Counted from the first letter of the stretch, positions 17,420 to 27,768 are shown. The stretch: DNA of 64,000 nucleotides from Psychrobacter sp. UBA3962 (GCF_002385225.1 NZ_DGDC01000041.1:19436-83435); one strand, 5' to 3'. The notes: generated by a model from the letters alone, not told the origin. A program made the numbers and translations.

Positions 17420-18700
17420 TTATTTGCGGTCTTCAACCTTAACGAAGTCACGCTTGGTTTCACCAGTGTATAACTGACGTGGACGACCAATCTTGAATGG
17501 TGCTGAGTGCATTTCTAACAAGTGGCTGATCCAACCAGAAGTACGGGCTAGAGCGAAGATAACGGTAAACATTGAAGTTGGGATACCGATTGCTTTTAGG
17601 ATGATACCTGAGTAGAAGTCAACGTTTGGATATAGGTTACGTTTTACGAAGTACTCGTCTTCTAGAGCGATTTTCTCAAGTTTCATTGCCAGTTCAAGCT
17701 TAGGATCATTGATACCTAAGGCACCTAAAACTTCGTCACAAGTTTCTTTCATAACTTTGGCACGTGGGTCGAAGTTTTTGTAAACGCGGTGACCGAAGCC
17801 CATTAGCTTCACTTCTTTGCGTTTAACTTTTTCCATGAACTCATCAACGTTTTCTACTGTACCGATTTCATCTAGCATTTTTAGTACAGCTTCGTTAGCA
17901 CCACCGTGTGATGGGCCCCAAAGTGCTACGATACCAGCAGCGATACAAGCATAAGGGTTGGCACCAGTAGAAGCAGTTAGACGAACGGTAGAAGTAGAGG
18001 CGTTTTGCTCATGGTCAGCGTGTAGAGTGAAGATTTTGTCCATCGCTCTAACCAGCACTGGATCTACTTTATAATCTCTATCAGCTGGCGTTGCAAACAT
18101 CATGTATAAGAAGTTCTCAGCGTAACTGAAGTCGTTACGTGGGTACATGAATGGTTCGCCCTTGGTGTACTTGTAGCTCATCGCAGCGATGGTTGGCATT
18201 TTTGAAATCAGGCGAATTGCAGTGATTTCGCGTTGTTTTTCATCAGTAACGTCTAGGTTGTCATGATAGAACGCAGATAGAGCGCCCACAACACCTACCA
18301 TGATGGCCATTGGGTGCGCATCACGACGGAAACCTTCAAAGAATTTACGTAACTGGTCATGAACCCCAGTATGTTCTCTTACTTTTTTGTAGAAGTCTTC
18401 TTTTTGCTCAGCGTTTGGTAAATCACCATGTAGTAGAGCGTAGCAAACTTCTAGATATTCAGCGTTTTCGGCTAATTGATCGATTGGGTAGCCACGGTGT
18501 AATAATTCACCTTTGTCACCATCGATGTAAGTGATTTCTGACTCAACAGGAGCCGTTACTTTAAAGCCTGGATCGTAAGTCCAGTAGCCTGCAGTTTGGA
18601 AAGCTGAAACGTCAACTACTGACGGACCAAGAGTGCCCTTGATGATTGGTAATTCGTATTCCTGTCCATCTACCTTTAGATATGCAGTTTCGTTAGCCAT
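17420..18700 (-). CDS. gltA: Citrate synthase (type II, NADH-sensitive class by length)
   Basis: Condenses acetyl-CoA and oxaloacetate to citrate at the entry of the TCA cycle. At 426 residues it is the long Gram-negative hexameric type. Marks are the N-terminal domain with SEITYIDGDKGELLHRGYPI, the catalytic WGPSHGGANEAVL (His), GFGHRVYKNFDPRAK (His and Arg) and the C-terminal RPRQLYTG. It is divergent from sdhCDAB across a 1.6 kb non-coding region, as in other Gammaproteobacteria but with a longer gap. Confidence 0.98.
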   Translation of the reverse strand: MANETAYLKVDGQEYELPIIKGTLGPSVVDVSAFQTAGYWTYDPGFKVTAPVESEITYIDGDKGELLHRGYPIDQLAENAEYLEVCYALLHGDLPNAEQKEDFYKKVREHTGVHDQLRKFFEGFRRDAHPMAIMVGVVGALSAFYHDNLDVTDEKQREITAIRLISKMPTIAAMSYKYTKGEPFMYPRNDFSYAENFLYMMFATPADRDYKVDPVLVRAMDKIFTLHADHEQNASTSTVRLTASTGANPYACIAAGIVALWGPSHGGANEAVLKMLDEIGTVENVDEFMEKVKRKEVKLMGFGHRVYKNFDPRAKVMKETCDEVLGALGINDPKLELAMKLEKIALEDEYFVKRNLYPNVDFYSGIILKAIGIPTSMFTVIFALARTSGWISHLLEMHSAPFKIGRPRQLYTGETKRDFVKVEDRK

Positions 18701-18956
18701 AAAATCCTCTTAATTATTGGAATAAACAGTAAGTTTGGGGTCGATAACATCCACGATAAAATAGAAAACAGTTAGGCTGTCTTAAGACGAATCTAATTGC
18801 TTGCTAAATTAAGCAGGCTATCGGGGTATGACACTTAAAAAACACATTTGCTAATTCACTCACTTAAAGCTTACGACTTTAAAGCCGTCTGCCTCAAATA
18901 ATTTAATTAGCCTAAAAAACCATTAAAAAATATTTTTTAATTTGCTTTTATTCGGT

Positions 18957-19016
18957 ATAACACTCCCCTAGCTGCCAATAGCTGAAAGTCAGCTGGGTTA
19001 ACTTTTGGGGTGTTAT
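18957..19016. promoter_or_regulatory. Structured inverted-repeat element in the gltA leader
   Basis: The outer arms ATAACACTCCCC (18957-18968) and GGGGTGTTAT (19007-19016) pair with a 2-base bulge. Inside, AGCTG (18980-18984) pairs with CAGCT (18990-18994), and another AGCTG lies at 18970-18974. This could be an RNA structure in the 5' leader of gltA or a protein-binding inverted repeat. It matches no riboswitch that I recognise. Confidence 0.4.
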
Positions 19017-19777
19017 TTATGCCTATTTCCCTGGCAAGGATGACTGAAAAAGGTCATGATTGCTAGCTTATATCACTTCTCTAAGCTCAGAGCTAAAAGC
19101 TTCTAGGTTTAGAGTGGTTTATAAAGTCATATTAGCAGTTTTAGACCCAATATGGGAAAGGTATTGGCACATACCGATTATATACTAGCAGTAAGTCTAT
19201 TGAATTGAAAAAACATTTATAACGCAAAATCCCCTCTTTAGTCAATCTATGCCCGCCAACTTGATAACTTTTCAAGCGTTTTTAAGTCACTCTTGTTTTA
19301 ACGGGCAAAACATTTTTTACCTTACAGCATAAACTCATTAACCGCTTCATTATAAAGCTAAGCCTTAAAGTAGAATGGGGGATAGGCAAGTGGTTGAGCC
19401 TGCTTTGCTAGGATTGACATGGGGTTTTTTTGGTAATATTTAGTTACGCTTTAGTAAGAATCGCTGTCATAAAGTCAGCTTAGACACAGTCGACTATGAT
19501 CTTCTTCTTATATTCTGCTAATAAATAACCAATATCAAAATAGAAAACGCATGTTAAGAGTTTAAAGCGCAGTTTTTTGGCCAAAGGGAGCTAGAGTCGC
19601 TTGTTTATAAGTACCTTTGAAGCTAGGTCTATATCAATAAACAGATTTTGGCCATAACATTAAAGGCCAGTAAGGAAGCTTAAAGAGTTAACCTAGATTG
19701 ACAAAGACCAGTAACAAGCTTAACTTAGGGTAATATCTATAAATAAAGTGAATATAAAAGCTAATTTGGTATTTTAT

Positions 19778-19806
19778 TTGTAATTGATAGCAACAAACTC
19801 TATAAT
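19778..19806 (+). promoter_or_regulatory. Candidate sigma-70 promoter of the sdhCDAB operon
   Basis: TTGTAA (19778-19783), a 17-base spacer and a perfect TATAAT (19801-19806). Transcription from about 19813 would give a leader near 490 bases before the GTG of sdhC. Judged by eye. Confidence 0.42.
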
Positions 19807-20304
19807 TACTGCGTTATAGATGCTGGCTTACCATTTATTTAATTGATTGTGAGTGCAGAAAAAGACGTAGATTTATAATTAGTATCAGGGGTAATCCCTA
19901 TTTAGTACGGTTTATAACAGTATTAATTATAAATTTTCGAGAGTGTTTTCTTGCAAAATCAATAAGTTAACTAAATGTTGGTCGCCAACGCCTTAAAGGC
20001 GTAAGCTTTAGCATCGAATCTATATGCTCTAACTTATTTTTATACTTAATTATTTATTTTATTTATATTTAAGCAATATATTTAGAGTGCTGTAGCTTTA
20101 CAGTACGGCTAGGTATGAATTTAGCCAGTTAGCAACTCCTTAACTTATCCGTCTCGTGTCCGTCTTAGGCCTCAAGCTGTGGTAATGAATGACTTAAGCC
20201 AATAACTGCTGATAAAGTAAGTGTGACTTTTTATCTCATTACCCAATGAGTCGCTGAGCCTTAGGAGCGTAACCACGAGTGTCAACCGCAAAAGGACGCC
20301 CGCT

Positions 20305-20682
20305 GTGAAAAGCAACCGACCGATTAATCTGCCACTTAGCCAAGTGATAAGCGTTAACAGTTCACCGACGGCCAGAGCTTCGATTTTACATCGTATCTCA
20401 GGAATTATTCTTTTCATCCTAATTCCAGTGATGCTATGGCTTTTGCAAACTTCTTTATATTCTCCTCACCATTTCGCCGCTGTTTTTGACAACATGGTGC
20501 TGCGCTTTATTGTGTGGATCTTTGTTGCCGCGACTGCTTACCATTTTGTTATGGGTATCAAACATTTATTTGCCGACATGGGCTTCAACGAAGACCATCA
20601 GTCTGGTAGAACAGCGTCAATTGTGAGCTTTGTTATTGCCGCTATATTGATAGTGCTGTCATTTATATGGGTGATGTTCTAA
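20305..20682 (+). CDS. sdhC: Succinate dehydrogenase cytochrome b556 subunit
   Basis: Membrane anchor of complex II that binds haem b and ubiquinone with SdhD. The 125 residues include RPINLPLSQ and SPTARASILHRISG, the conserved SdhC quinone-site start, then three membrane helices. The haem-ligand His is probably in TAYHFVMGIKHL. The start codon is GTG at 20305, supported by AAAGGA 8-9 bases upstream. Its stop overlaps the sdhD ATG (TAATG). First gene of the operon. Confidence 0.95.
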   Translation: MKSNRPINLPLSQVISVNSSPTARASILHRISGIILFILIPVMLWLLQTSLYSPHHFAAVFDNMVLRFIVWIFVAATAYHFVMGIKHLFADMGFNEDHQSGRTASIVSFVIAAILIVLSFIWVMF

Positions 20683-21053
20683 TGAGAAATGATTCTGGAA
20701 TTAAAAGTGCGACAGGCCTAACTGGCTCAGGTTCGCGCGATTGGATTATGCAGCGTATCAGCGCTGTGGTATTAGCAGTATATGCCGTAGTTATGGTGGC
20801 TTTCTTCTTGTTCAATGGCAGTGTTGGCTATGAACAATGGGTAATGTTCATCATGAGCATGCCAATGCGTTTGTTAAGCTTGTTGGCAATCGTTGCCTTA
20901 GCGGTACACGCCTGGGTAGGGATGTGGACGGTATTCACCGACTATATCAAATCTACGGGCTTACGCATCGTGCTACAGGCTGCTATGATTATCGCAATTT
21001 TGGTGTACCTATTCTGGGGCGTCATGATTTTTTGGGGCCGCGGTATCATGTAA
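20682..21053 (+). CDS. sdhD: Succinate dehydrogenase hydrophobic membrane anchor subunit
   Basis: Second membrane anchor of complex II, 123 residues with three membrane helices. RDWIMQRISAVVLAVYAV is the typical SdhD opening, and HAWVGMWTVFTDYIK contains the haem/quinone-site residues. I chose ATG 20682, which overlaps the sdhC stop by one base, over ATG 20667 because the overlap gives tight coupling and the shorter N-terminus fits the family. Confidence 0.93.
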   Translation: MRNDSGIKSATGLTGSGSRDWIMQRISAVVLAVYAVVMVAFFLFNGSVGYEQWVMFIMSMPMRLLSLLAIVALAVHAWVGMWTVFTDYIKSTGLRIVLQAAMIIAILVYLFWGVMIFWGRGIM

Positions 21054-21204
21054 TTAGCTAAAGCCTGCTTTAGTTAGTTAATGAACCAAAACCACTTTAG
21101 AGTAAAGCGAGCCTGTCTGGTAATGTGAGGCTATAAAGAACTGATACTTTATAGCGCCCATCGCCAGCTAATATGACGACTAACGTATTCATTAGGAAAA
21201 CGTA

Positions 21205-23055
21205 ATGGCAACTAGACAAGACAATACAATTAGCAATATTAAAACCCTAAATTACGACTCTGTTATCGTTGGCGGTGGCGGCTCAGGCATGCGTGCAGCT
21301 CTGCAATTAGCAGAAGGCGGCATGAACGTAGCTGTCATTACCAAGGTATTCCCAACTCGTTCGCACACTGTTGCGGCTCAAGGGGGAATTGGAGCTAGTT
21401 TAGGTAACATGAGTGATGATAACTGGCACTTCCACTTCTATGACACCGTAAAAGGGTCAGACTGGTTGGGTGACCAAGACGCTATCGAATTTATGTGCCG
21501 TGAAGCACCAAAAGTAGTGTATGAGCTTGAGCACATGGGTATGCCGTTTGACCGTAACCCAGACGGAACTATCTATCAGCGTCCATTCGGTGGTCATACT
21601 TCAAACTATGGTGAAAAAGCGGTACAACGTGCTTGTGCTGCCGCTGACCGTACTGGCCACGCGCTACTACACACGCTATACCAAAAGAACTTGGAAGCGG
21701 GTACTGAATTCTTTATCGAGTGGATCGCACTTGACCTTATTAAAGATGAAAAAGGTGACATCAATGGCGTAGTCGCTATTGACCAAGAAACCGGTACTGT
21801 AGCCGTATTCCAAGCCACTAACACTATATTAGCAACAGGTGGTGCAGGTCGTATTTTCGCCGCTTCTACCAACGCTTACATTAACACTGGTGACGGCCTA
21901 GGTATGGCAGTACGTGCAGGTATTCCATTACAAGATATGGAATTCTGGCAGTTCCACCCAACGGGTGTGTTCGGTGCTGGTGTACTATTAACCGAAGGTT
22001 GCCGTGGTGAAGGTGCTATCTTACGTAACAAAGATGGTGAAGCTTTCATGGAGCGTTATGCGCCAACCGTTAAAGACTTGGCCCCTCGTGACCTAGTATC
22101 ACGTTCAATGGACCAAGAGATTAAAGAAGGCCGTGGCTGTGGTCCAAATGGTGATCATATCGTGATGGACATGACTCACTTAGGTGTGGACACCATTATG
22201 AAGCGTCTGCCTTCAGTATTTGAGATTGGCAAAAACTTTGCTAACGTTGATATTACCAAAGAGCCAATCCCAGTTATTCCAACCATTCACTACATGATGG
22301 GCGGTATCCCAACCACGATTAACGGTCAGGTTATTGTTCCAGATTTAGAAGGTCCAGTAGACGAAGAAGGTCTATACACTGAAGGTAAGATCGTTAAAGG
22401 TCTATATGCCATTGGTGAGTGTGCTTGTGTGAGTGTTCACGGTGCCAACCGTTTAGGTACCAACTCATTACTTGACTTGGTAGTATTCGGCCGTGCTGCG
22501 GGTAAACATATCATTGATAACTTCAGCAGCTCTGACCACAACTATCATCCAATGAACCCTCGTGTTCTAGACTTCACTATGAACCGCTTGAATAAGCTAC
22601 AGCAGTCTACTCAGGGCTACAATGCTCAAGACGTGGCGGATGAAATTCGTGCAACGATGCAGAAGCACGCCAGTGTGTTCCGTACTCAAGCCTTGATGGA
22701 TGAAGGGGTTGAGAAGTTATTAGCACTTCAAGAAAAAGTGGATAACATTCACTTAGCCGATAAGTCGCAAGTGTTCAACACTGCGCGTATTGAAGCGTTA
22801 GAAGTGGCTAACCTTTACGAAGTAGCCAAAGCAACTATGCTTTCAGCTTCTAAGCGTCATGAGTGTCGTGGTGCCCATACCGTGCTTGACTATGAGCGTC
22901 CAGAAGATGATGCTGTTGCGCCGAACGGTCGTAACGACAACGAATGGATGAAGCACACTATTTGGTACTCTGAAGGCAATAAGATTATTTATAAGCCAGT
23001 TCGTAAAGTACCATTGACTGTTGATTACGTTGAGCCAAAAGTACGCGTTTACTAA
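21205..23055 (+). CDS. sdhA: Succinate dehydrogenase flavoprotein subunit
   Basis: Oxidises succinate to fumarate in complex II. The 616 residues are normal length. VIVGGGGSGMRAAL is the FAD-binding motif, TRSHTVAAQGGIGASLGN carries the His that binds FAD covalently, and the active-site region includes QFHPTG, and RDLVSRSM. A catalytic-loop GGIPTTINGQV and the C-terminal HECRGAH are present. AGGAAAA precedes ATG 21205. Part of sdhCDAB. Confidence 0.98.
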   Translation: MATRQDNTISNIKTLNYDSVIVGGGGSGMRAALQLAEGGMNVAVITKVFPTRSHTVAAQGGIGASLGNMSDDNWHFHFYDTVKGSDWLGDQDAIEFMCREAPKVVYELEHMGMPFDRNPDGTIYQRPFGGHTSNYGEKAVQRACAAADRTGHALLHTLYQKNLEAGTEFFIEWIALDLIKDEKGDINGVVAIDQETGTVAVFQATNTILATGGAGRIFAASTNAYINTGDGLGMAVRAGIPLQDMEFWQFHPTGVFGAGVLLTEGCRGEGAILRNKDGEAFMERYAPTVKDLAPRDLVSRSMDQEIKEGRGCGPNGDHIVMDMTHLGVDTIMKRLPSVFEIGKNFANVDITKEPIPVIPTIHYMMGGIPTTINGQVIVPDLEGPVDEEGLYTEGKIVKGLYAIGECACVSVHGANRLGTNSLLDLVVFGRAAGKHIIDNFSSSDHNYHPMNPRVLDFTMNRLNKLQQSTQGYNAQDVADEIRATMQKHASVFRTQALMDEGVEKLLALQEKVDNIHLADKSQVFNTARIEALEVANLYEVAKATMLSASKRHECRGAHTVLDYERPEDDAVAPNGRNDNEWMKHTIWYSEGNKIIYKPVRKVPLTVDYVEPKVRVY

Positions 23056-23171
23056 GCCAAGCTTGATTAACGTAACCTATTTGAATTTAATTTTTTGAAT
23101 TAGTAAAGCTGTGGAGCCTGACCCAAGTTGGGAGATTGTAAAGCAGCTTTACGCCGTGTGGAGTTAGCACT

Positions 23172-23882
23172 ATGAGCCGAGGTACTCGCACCATTGAGAT
23201 ATACCGCTACGATCCTGATAAGGACGCAGCCCCTTACATGCAAACTTATACGATTGAGCTTTTAGACTCAGATCGTATGTTGCTTGACGTTTTACTACGT
23301 TTGAAAAAACAAGATGAAAGCATCACGTTTAGACGCTCTTGCCGTGAAGGTATTTGTGGTTCTGACGGGGTGAACATCAATGGTAAAAACGGTTTAGCAT
23401 GTTTGGTTAACATGAACACCCTACCAGAAAAAATCACAGTACGTCCTCTACCAGGTCTGCCTGTGGTACGTGACTTGGTTGTGGACATGAACCAATTCTA
23501 CGAGCAGTATGAAAAAGTTCATCCTTTCTTAATTAACGATCAGCCAGCACCACCAACAGAGCGTCTACAGTCTCCTGAACAACGTGAGAAGCTAAACGGT
23601 CTGTATGAGTGTATTTTATGTGCTTGCTGTTCAACCAGCTGCCCATCTTTCTGGTGGAACCCAGATAAGTTCTTAGGTCCATCTGCGTTACTTAACGCTT
23701 ACCGTTTCGTAGCAGATAGCCGTGATACCGATACTCAAGCACGTTTGGCACGTATGGATGACCCATTCAGCCTATTCCGTTGCCGCGGTATTATGAACTG
23801 TGTGGCGGTTTGTCCTAAAGGCTTGAACCCAACGCGCGCGATTGGTCATTTACGTAACCTGTTACTAGAACAAGCGGGCTAA
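23172..23882 (+). CDS. sdhB: Succinate dehydrogenase iron-sulfur subunit
   Basis: Carries electrons from FAD to quinone. The 236 residues hold the [2Fe-2S] site (SCREGICGSDG and a later Cys in GLAC), the [4Fe-4S] ligands in CILCACCSTSC and the [3Fe-4S] region in CRGIMNCVAVCPKGLNP. GGAG lies 8 bases before ATG 23172. Last gene of the sdh operon, followed by a strong terminator. Confidence 0.98.
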   Translation: MSRGTRTIEIYRYDPDKDAAPYMQTYTIELLDSDRMLLDVLLRLKKQDESITFRRSCREGICGSDGVNINGKNGLACLVNMNTLPEKITVRPLPGLPVVRDLVVDMNQFYEQYEKVHPFLINDQPAPPTERLQSPEQREKLNGLYECILCACCSTSCPSFWWNPDKFLGPSALLNAYRFVADSRDTDTQARLARMDDPFSLFRCRGIMNCVAVCPKGLNPTRAIGHLRNLLLEQAG

Positions 23883-24881
23883 TCGTTACCTTAATTGGGT
23901 TTGGTTAATTTAGACACTAATAATTTTAATTTAAAAAAAAGGTATCACTATCGATTAGCAATACTTTACGTGAATGCCACAGACCTCTATTTGTTGATAG
24001 GGGTCTTTTTTTGTTAAAATTAGCATTGTGCAAATGATGAACATTTAGTTTCTAAATACCTAGTATGTAGGAAACGAAACTAGAGCTTTTTGGTGACATA
24101 TTACCCTTACTTTGAGTGTTCAACTGTATTCTTAGTTCATTTCGAGGTAGAATATGGCCTAGGTTGACGGTAATAAAAGCCACGATAACAATCGGGGTTT
24201 GGATAGAACAGAATCCTACCTAAATGAGGTTGGCTGTTTTGATTATGTCTGTTTTCATTGCGCCTCTATTGACTGAAAGAGACTCTGTTTTCTAGCTAAG
24301 CGTCAAGATTTTAATCTATCCTAGCGTGGACAAGGCTTATAGTAGAAAGAGCTTAAAGCTAGTAATCAACTAAAATGTCCCCATAGTGGTTAATAGGTAG
24401 AGAAATAGCTAGGTTGGTGAGTTTAGCTGTCGGGTTACGGTGACTAGTGACTATATAATAAGATAAGCCAATTAAGATTAGCAAAAAAGATCAAAGGGCT
24501 AAGCAGATTGCTTACTGAAATCTTAAAGTAGCTAGGGCACCAGCTAGGTTTCAAAAAACTAAGTTCCAAACAACTGGCTGTGTAAATGATTATTTTTAGC
24601 ATATATCCCAAAGGGAAATATTAAAACTGGTTAATTACACTTGATTAGCTCTTAGTATTATAAATATTGCCCTATAAAAAATTGTATGGCCTAACTTTTG
24701 GGCCAATAGATGGTAAGTATCACCGATTATTGAGCAACATTACTCAGTGTCGATTGAGTAAACTGACTACAGACTTTAACAAGATTAATGACTTTAATTG
24801 ATAAAATAAGTTACCGACACCAATAGCTTGATCTAAATGCGTTTTATTTTAATTAAACCTTAATGTAAATAAGAAAAGACT
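23883..24881. other. Non-coding region between sdhB and sucA
   Basis: This 999-base region holds the sdh terminator near its start and otherwise no gene on either strand. An AT-rich candidate promoter (TTACAC 24635-24640, TATAAA 24659-24664, 18-base spacer) would give sucA a leader of about 210 bases. I found no riboswitch or small gene I could support. Confidence 0.6.
23981..24012 (+). terminator. Intrinsic terminator of the sdhCDAB operon
   Basis: Nine-bp stem AGACCTCTA/TAGGGGTCT with one G-T pair (23981-23989 with 23998-24006), an 8-base loop and a run of seven T. It lies about 100 bases after the sdhB stop and separates sdh from suc transcription. Confidence 0.9.
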
Positions 24882-27758
24882 ATGAATACTATGACTAATG
24901 AAGATGCTTTAAAAGCAGCAAGTGCGACAGAGCTTGCAGGCGACAACGCAACTTATATCGAGTCGCTATATGAGCAATACCTACAAGACCCAGACAGTGT
25001 AGATGCTGATTGGCAGGCTTACTTTAAAGAATATGAAACGGGTAATGATGCTTTGCACCATGCTATCCAGGATCAGTTCTTACTGTTAGCCCGCAACCAA
25101 ACTGCCAATAAAGGCGTGGCGGCTCCAGCCGGTGCTGGATCTGATGCCAATTGTATGGATCCTCGTCAGATGGGCGTACAGAAATTAATTTCTGCCTACC
25201 GTCGTCGTGGTCACCGCCGTGCGAAGCTTGACCCATTACAGTTACAAGCCCGTGCTCCAGTAGAAGATTTAACTCTAGAATATCATGGCTTGTCTGAAGC
25301 AGATTTAGACACAGTTTTCCCAACCAGTGACTTTAATATCGGTAAACCTGAAGCGACGCTTCGTGAAATTATCGAAGTGGCTGAGCGTATTTACTGTGGT
25401 CATATTGGCCTTGAATACATGCATGTAACGACCAGCACTGAGAAGCGTTGGTTTGAAAACTACATGGAAACCAACTTAGGTTATATCAAGTTTGATAAAG
25501 AAAAGAAAAAAGAGATCCTTGAGCGTCTAACCGCTGCTGAAGGCTTAGAAAAATACTTAGCTCGTAAATATACCGGGGTTAAGCGGTTCGGTCTTGAAGG
25601 CGGTGAAAGCTTCATTCCAGCAGTGCACGAAATCATTCAGCGTGCAGGTGGCTACGGTACCAAAGAAATGGTTATCGGTATGGCTCACCGTGGTCGTCTA
25701 AACTTATTAGTGAACATTTTAGGTAAAAACCCAGCGGACTTATTTGATGAGTTCGATGGTAAAGTGATGCCTGAAAAAGGCTCAGGTGACGTGAAGTACC
25801 ACAATGGTTATTCCTCAAACGTGATGACACCAGGCGGTGAAGCTCACTTAGCCCTAGCGTTCAACCCTTCGCATCTTGAAATTGTATCGCCAGTACTAGA
25901 AGGCTCAGTACGTGCGCGCCAAGTTCGTCGTAACGATACCGATGGTAACTTAGTATTGCCATTGGTAGTGCATGGTGACGCTGCTATTGCCGCCCAAGGT
26001 GTGGTTCAAGAAACGTTCCAGATGTCACAGACTCGCGCTTATACCACAGGCGGTACGGTTCACATCGTTATTAATAACCAAGTGGGCTTTACCACTAGCC
26101 GTCAAGAAGATGCGCGCTCTACTGAGTACTGTACTGACATCGCTAAGATGGTTCACGCGCCAATCATTCACGTTAATGGTGATGATCCTGAAGCGGTTGT
26201 TTTTGCGGCACAAATGGCGTTAGATTATCGTCATGAGTTCCATAAAGACATCGTAATTGACTTATTCTGCTACCGTCGTAACGGTCACAACGAAGCCGAT
26301 GAGCCATCAGCTACTCAGCCGCTAATGTATGCCATCATCAAGAAGCTACCAACCACTCGCACTCAGTATGCAGAAAGACTGTTGGCGGAAGGTGTGATCT
26401 CTGAAGGAGATGACAAAAAGCTTGATGACGAATACCGTGAAGCTTTAGATAAAGGCGAATATGTAGCGAACTCATTGGTACAAGAACCAAACGAAGAGCT
26501 TTATGTCGACTGGAGTCCATACTTAGGTCATGAGTTAGAAGATGACTGGGATACCGGCGTTGATATCGAGAAGCTAAAAGAATATGGTCGCCGTATGGCG
26601 GTGATGCCAGAAGGCTTTAAGCTGCAGCGCCAAGTTCAAAGAATGGTTGAGCAGCGCTTAGCGATGCAAACTGGTGAAGAGCCATTGAACTGGGGTGCGG
26701 CTGAAACTTTAGCCTATGCTTCTTTAGTAGATGAAGATTTCCTAGTTCGTATTACTGGTGAAGATGTGGGTCGTGGTACTTTCTCACACCGTCACTCTGA
26801 AATCTTCAACACTGAAAATGGTGAGATGTATGTCCCATTAGCCCATTTGAATGATACTCAGGCCCGTTTCGCGACTTACAACTCATTGTTGTCAGAAGAA
26901 GCGGTATTGGCATTTGAATACGGCTATGCAACCACTGTACCAAATGCCTTAATCATTTGGGAAGCTCAGTTCGGTGACTTCGTCAACGGTGCCCAAGTGG
27001 TGATTGACCAGTTCATCTCAAGCGGTGAGACTAAGTGGCAGCGTGTGTGTGGTCTAACTATGCTGTTACCACACGGCTTTGAAGGTCAAGGTCCTGAGCA
27101 CTCATCAGCCCGTTTAGAGCGCTTCTTACAGCTGTGTGCTGAAGACAACATGCAAGTAATCACTCCGACCACACCGGCTCAGATCTTCCATGCCTTACGT
27201 CGTCAAGCGGTACGTCCAATTCGTAAGCCATTGGTAGTTATGTCTCCGAAGAGCTTGTTGCGTCATAAGCTGGCCACTTCTGAATTAGAAGAGCTGGCAA
27301 ACGGTAAGTTTGAAACCGTTCTACCTGAGATTGATCAGTTAGATAATGACAAAGTAACTCGTATGGTAATGTGTGGTGGTAAGGTTTACTACGATCTGCT
27401 TGAGCAGCGTCGTGAACTGGGCTTAGATCATGTGGCTATTGTTCGTATTGAACAGTTATACCCACTGCCTGAAGAAAGAATGGTCGAAGAAGTGCAGAAA
27501 TATGCCAACCTTGAAGAGATTGTATGGTGTCAAGAAGAGCCATTAAACCAAGGCGCTTGGTACTATTTAGCACCACATATGTTCCGTATCTTTGGTCCAC
27601 AAGGCGATCAGCCACGCGTTACTAAAGCACACATCGTTGAGCCTGTTGCCCGTCCTGCTTCTGCAGCACCTGCAACGGGTCTGCCTGCGATTCACGTTCG
27701 TCAGCAAAGAGAGCTGGTTGCTGGTGGCCTAGGTATCGAAGTAGATCAACTTAAATAA
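24882..27758 (+). CDS. sucA: 2-oxoglutarate dehydrogenase E1 component
   Basis: Thiamine-diphosphate-dependent decarboxylase of the 2-oxoglutarate dehydrogenase complex. The 958 residues match the family. The N-terminal E2-binding segment (YIESLYEQYLQDPDSVDADW) is followed by the E1 core with GMAHRGRLNLLVNILGK, HGDAAIAAQGVVQET, and the C-terminal transketolase-like domain with GFEGQGPEHSSARLERFLQL. Starts the sucA-sucB-lpd-sucC-sucD cluster. A 10-bp hairpin without a T-run follows its stop. Confidence 0.98.
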   Translation: MNTMTNEDALKAASATELAGDNATYIESLYEQYLQDPDSVDADWQAYFKEYETGNDALHHAIQDQFLLLARNQTANKGVAAPAGAGSDANCMDPRQMGVQKLISAYRRRGHRRAKLDPLQLQARAPVEDLTLEYHGLSEADLDTVFPTSDFNIGKPEATLREIIEVAERIYCGHIGLEYMHVTTSTEKRWFENYMETNLGYIKFDKEKKKEILERLTAAEGLEKYLARKYTGVKRFGLEGGESFIPAVHEIIQRAGGYGTKEMVIGMAHRGRLNLLVNILGKNPADLFDEFDGKVMPEKGSGDVKYHNGYSSNVMTPGGEAHLALAFNPSHLEIVSPVLEGSVRARQVRRNDTDGNLVLPLVVHGDAAIAAQGVVQETFQMSQTRAYTTGGTVHIVINNQVGFTTSRQEDARSTEYCTDIAKMVHAPIIHVNGDDPEAVVFAAQMALDYRHEFHKDIVIDLFCYRRNGHNEADEPSATQPLMYAIIKKLPTTRTQYAERLLAEGVISEGDDKKLDDEYREALDKGEYVANSLVQEPNEELYVDWSPYLGHELEDDWDTGVDIEKLKEYGRRMAVMPEGFKLQRQVQRMVEQRLAMQTGEEPLNWGAAETLAYASLVDEDFLVRITGEDVGRGTFSHRHSEIFNTENGEMYVPLAHLNDTQARFATYNSLLSEEAVLAFEYGYATTVPNALIIWEAQFGDFVNGAQVVIDQFISSGETKWQRVCGLTMLLPHGFEGQGPEHSSARLERFLQLCAEDNMQVITPTTPAQIFHALRRQAVRPIRKPLVVMSPKSLLRHKLATSELEELANGKFETVLPEIDQLDNDKVTRMVMCGGKVYYDLLEQRRELGLDHVAIVRIEQLYPLPEERMVEEVQKYANLEEIVWCQEEPLNQGAWYYLAPHMFRIFGPQGDQPRVTKAHIVEPVARPASAAPATGLPAIHVRQQRELVAGGLGIEVDQLK

Positions 27759-27768
27759 ATCCTAAAGA

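Larger units (their letters stand above)
18701..20304. other. Long non-coding divergent region between gltA and sdhC
   Basis: This 1604-base region has no convincing gene on either strand. It is AT-rich and holds several structural elements: a perfect 20-nt palindrome at 18922-18941, a closed stem-loop at 18957-19016, and a sigma-70-like promoter for sdh at 19778-19806. The sdh leader implied is about 490 bases. A minus-strand TATAAT at 19182-19177 could serve gltA, which would then also have a leader near 470 bases. Confidence 0.7.

Noticed and set aside
20172..20417. 81-residue minus-strand ORF overlapping the sdhC start
   Set aside because: It is antisense to sdhC and its leader, has no family resemblance and no ribosome site; the sdhC frame explains the openness.
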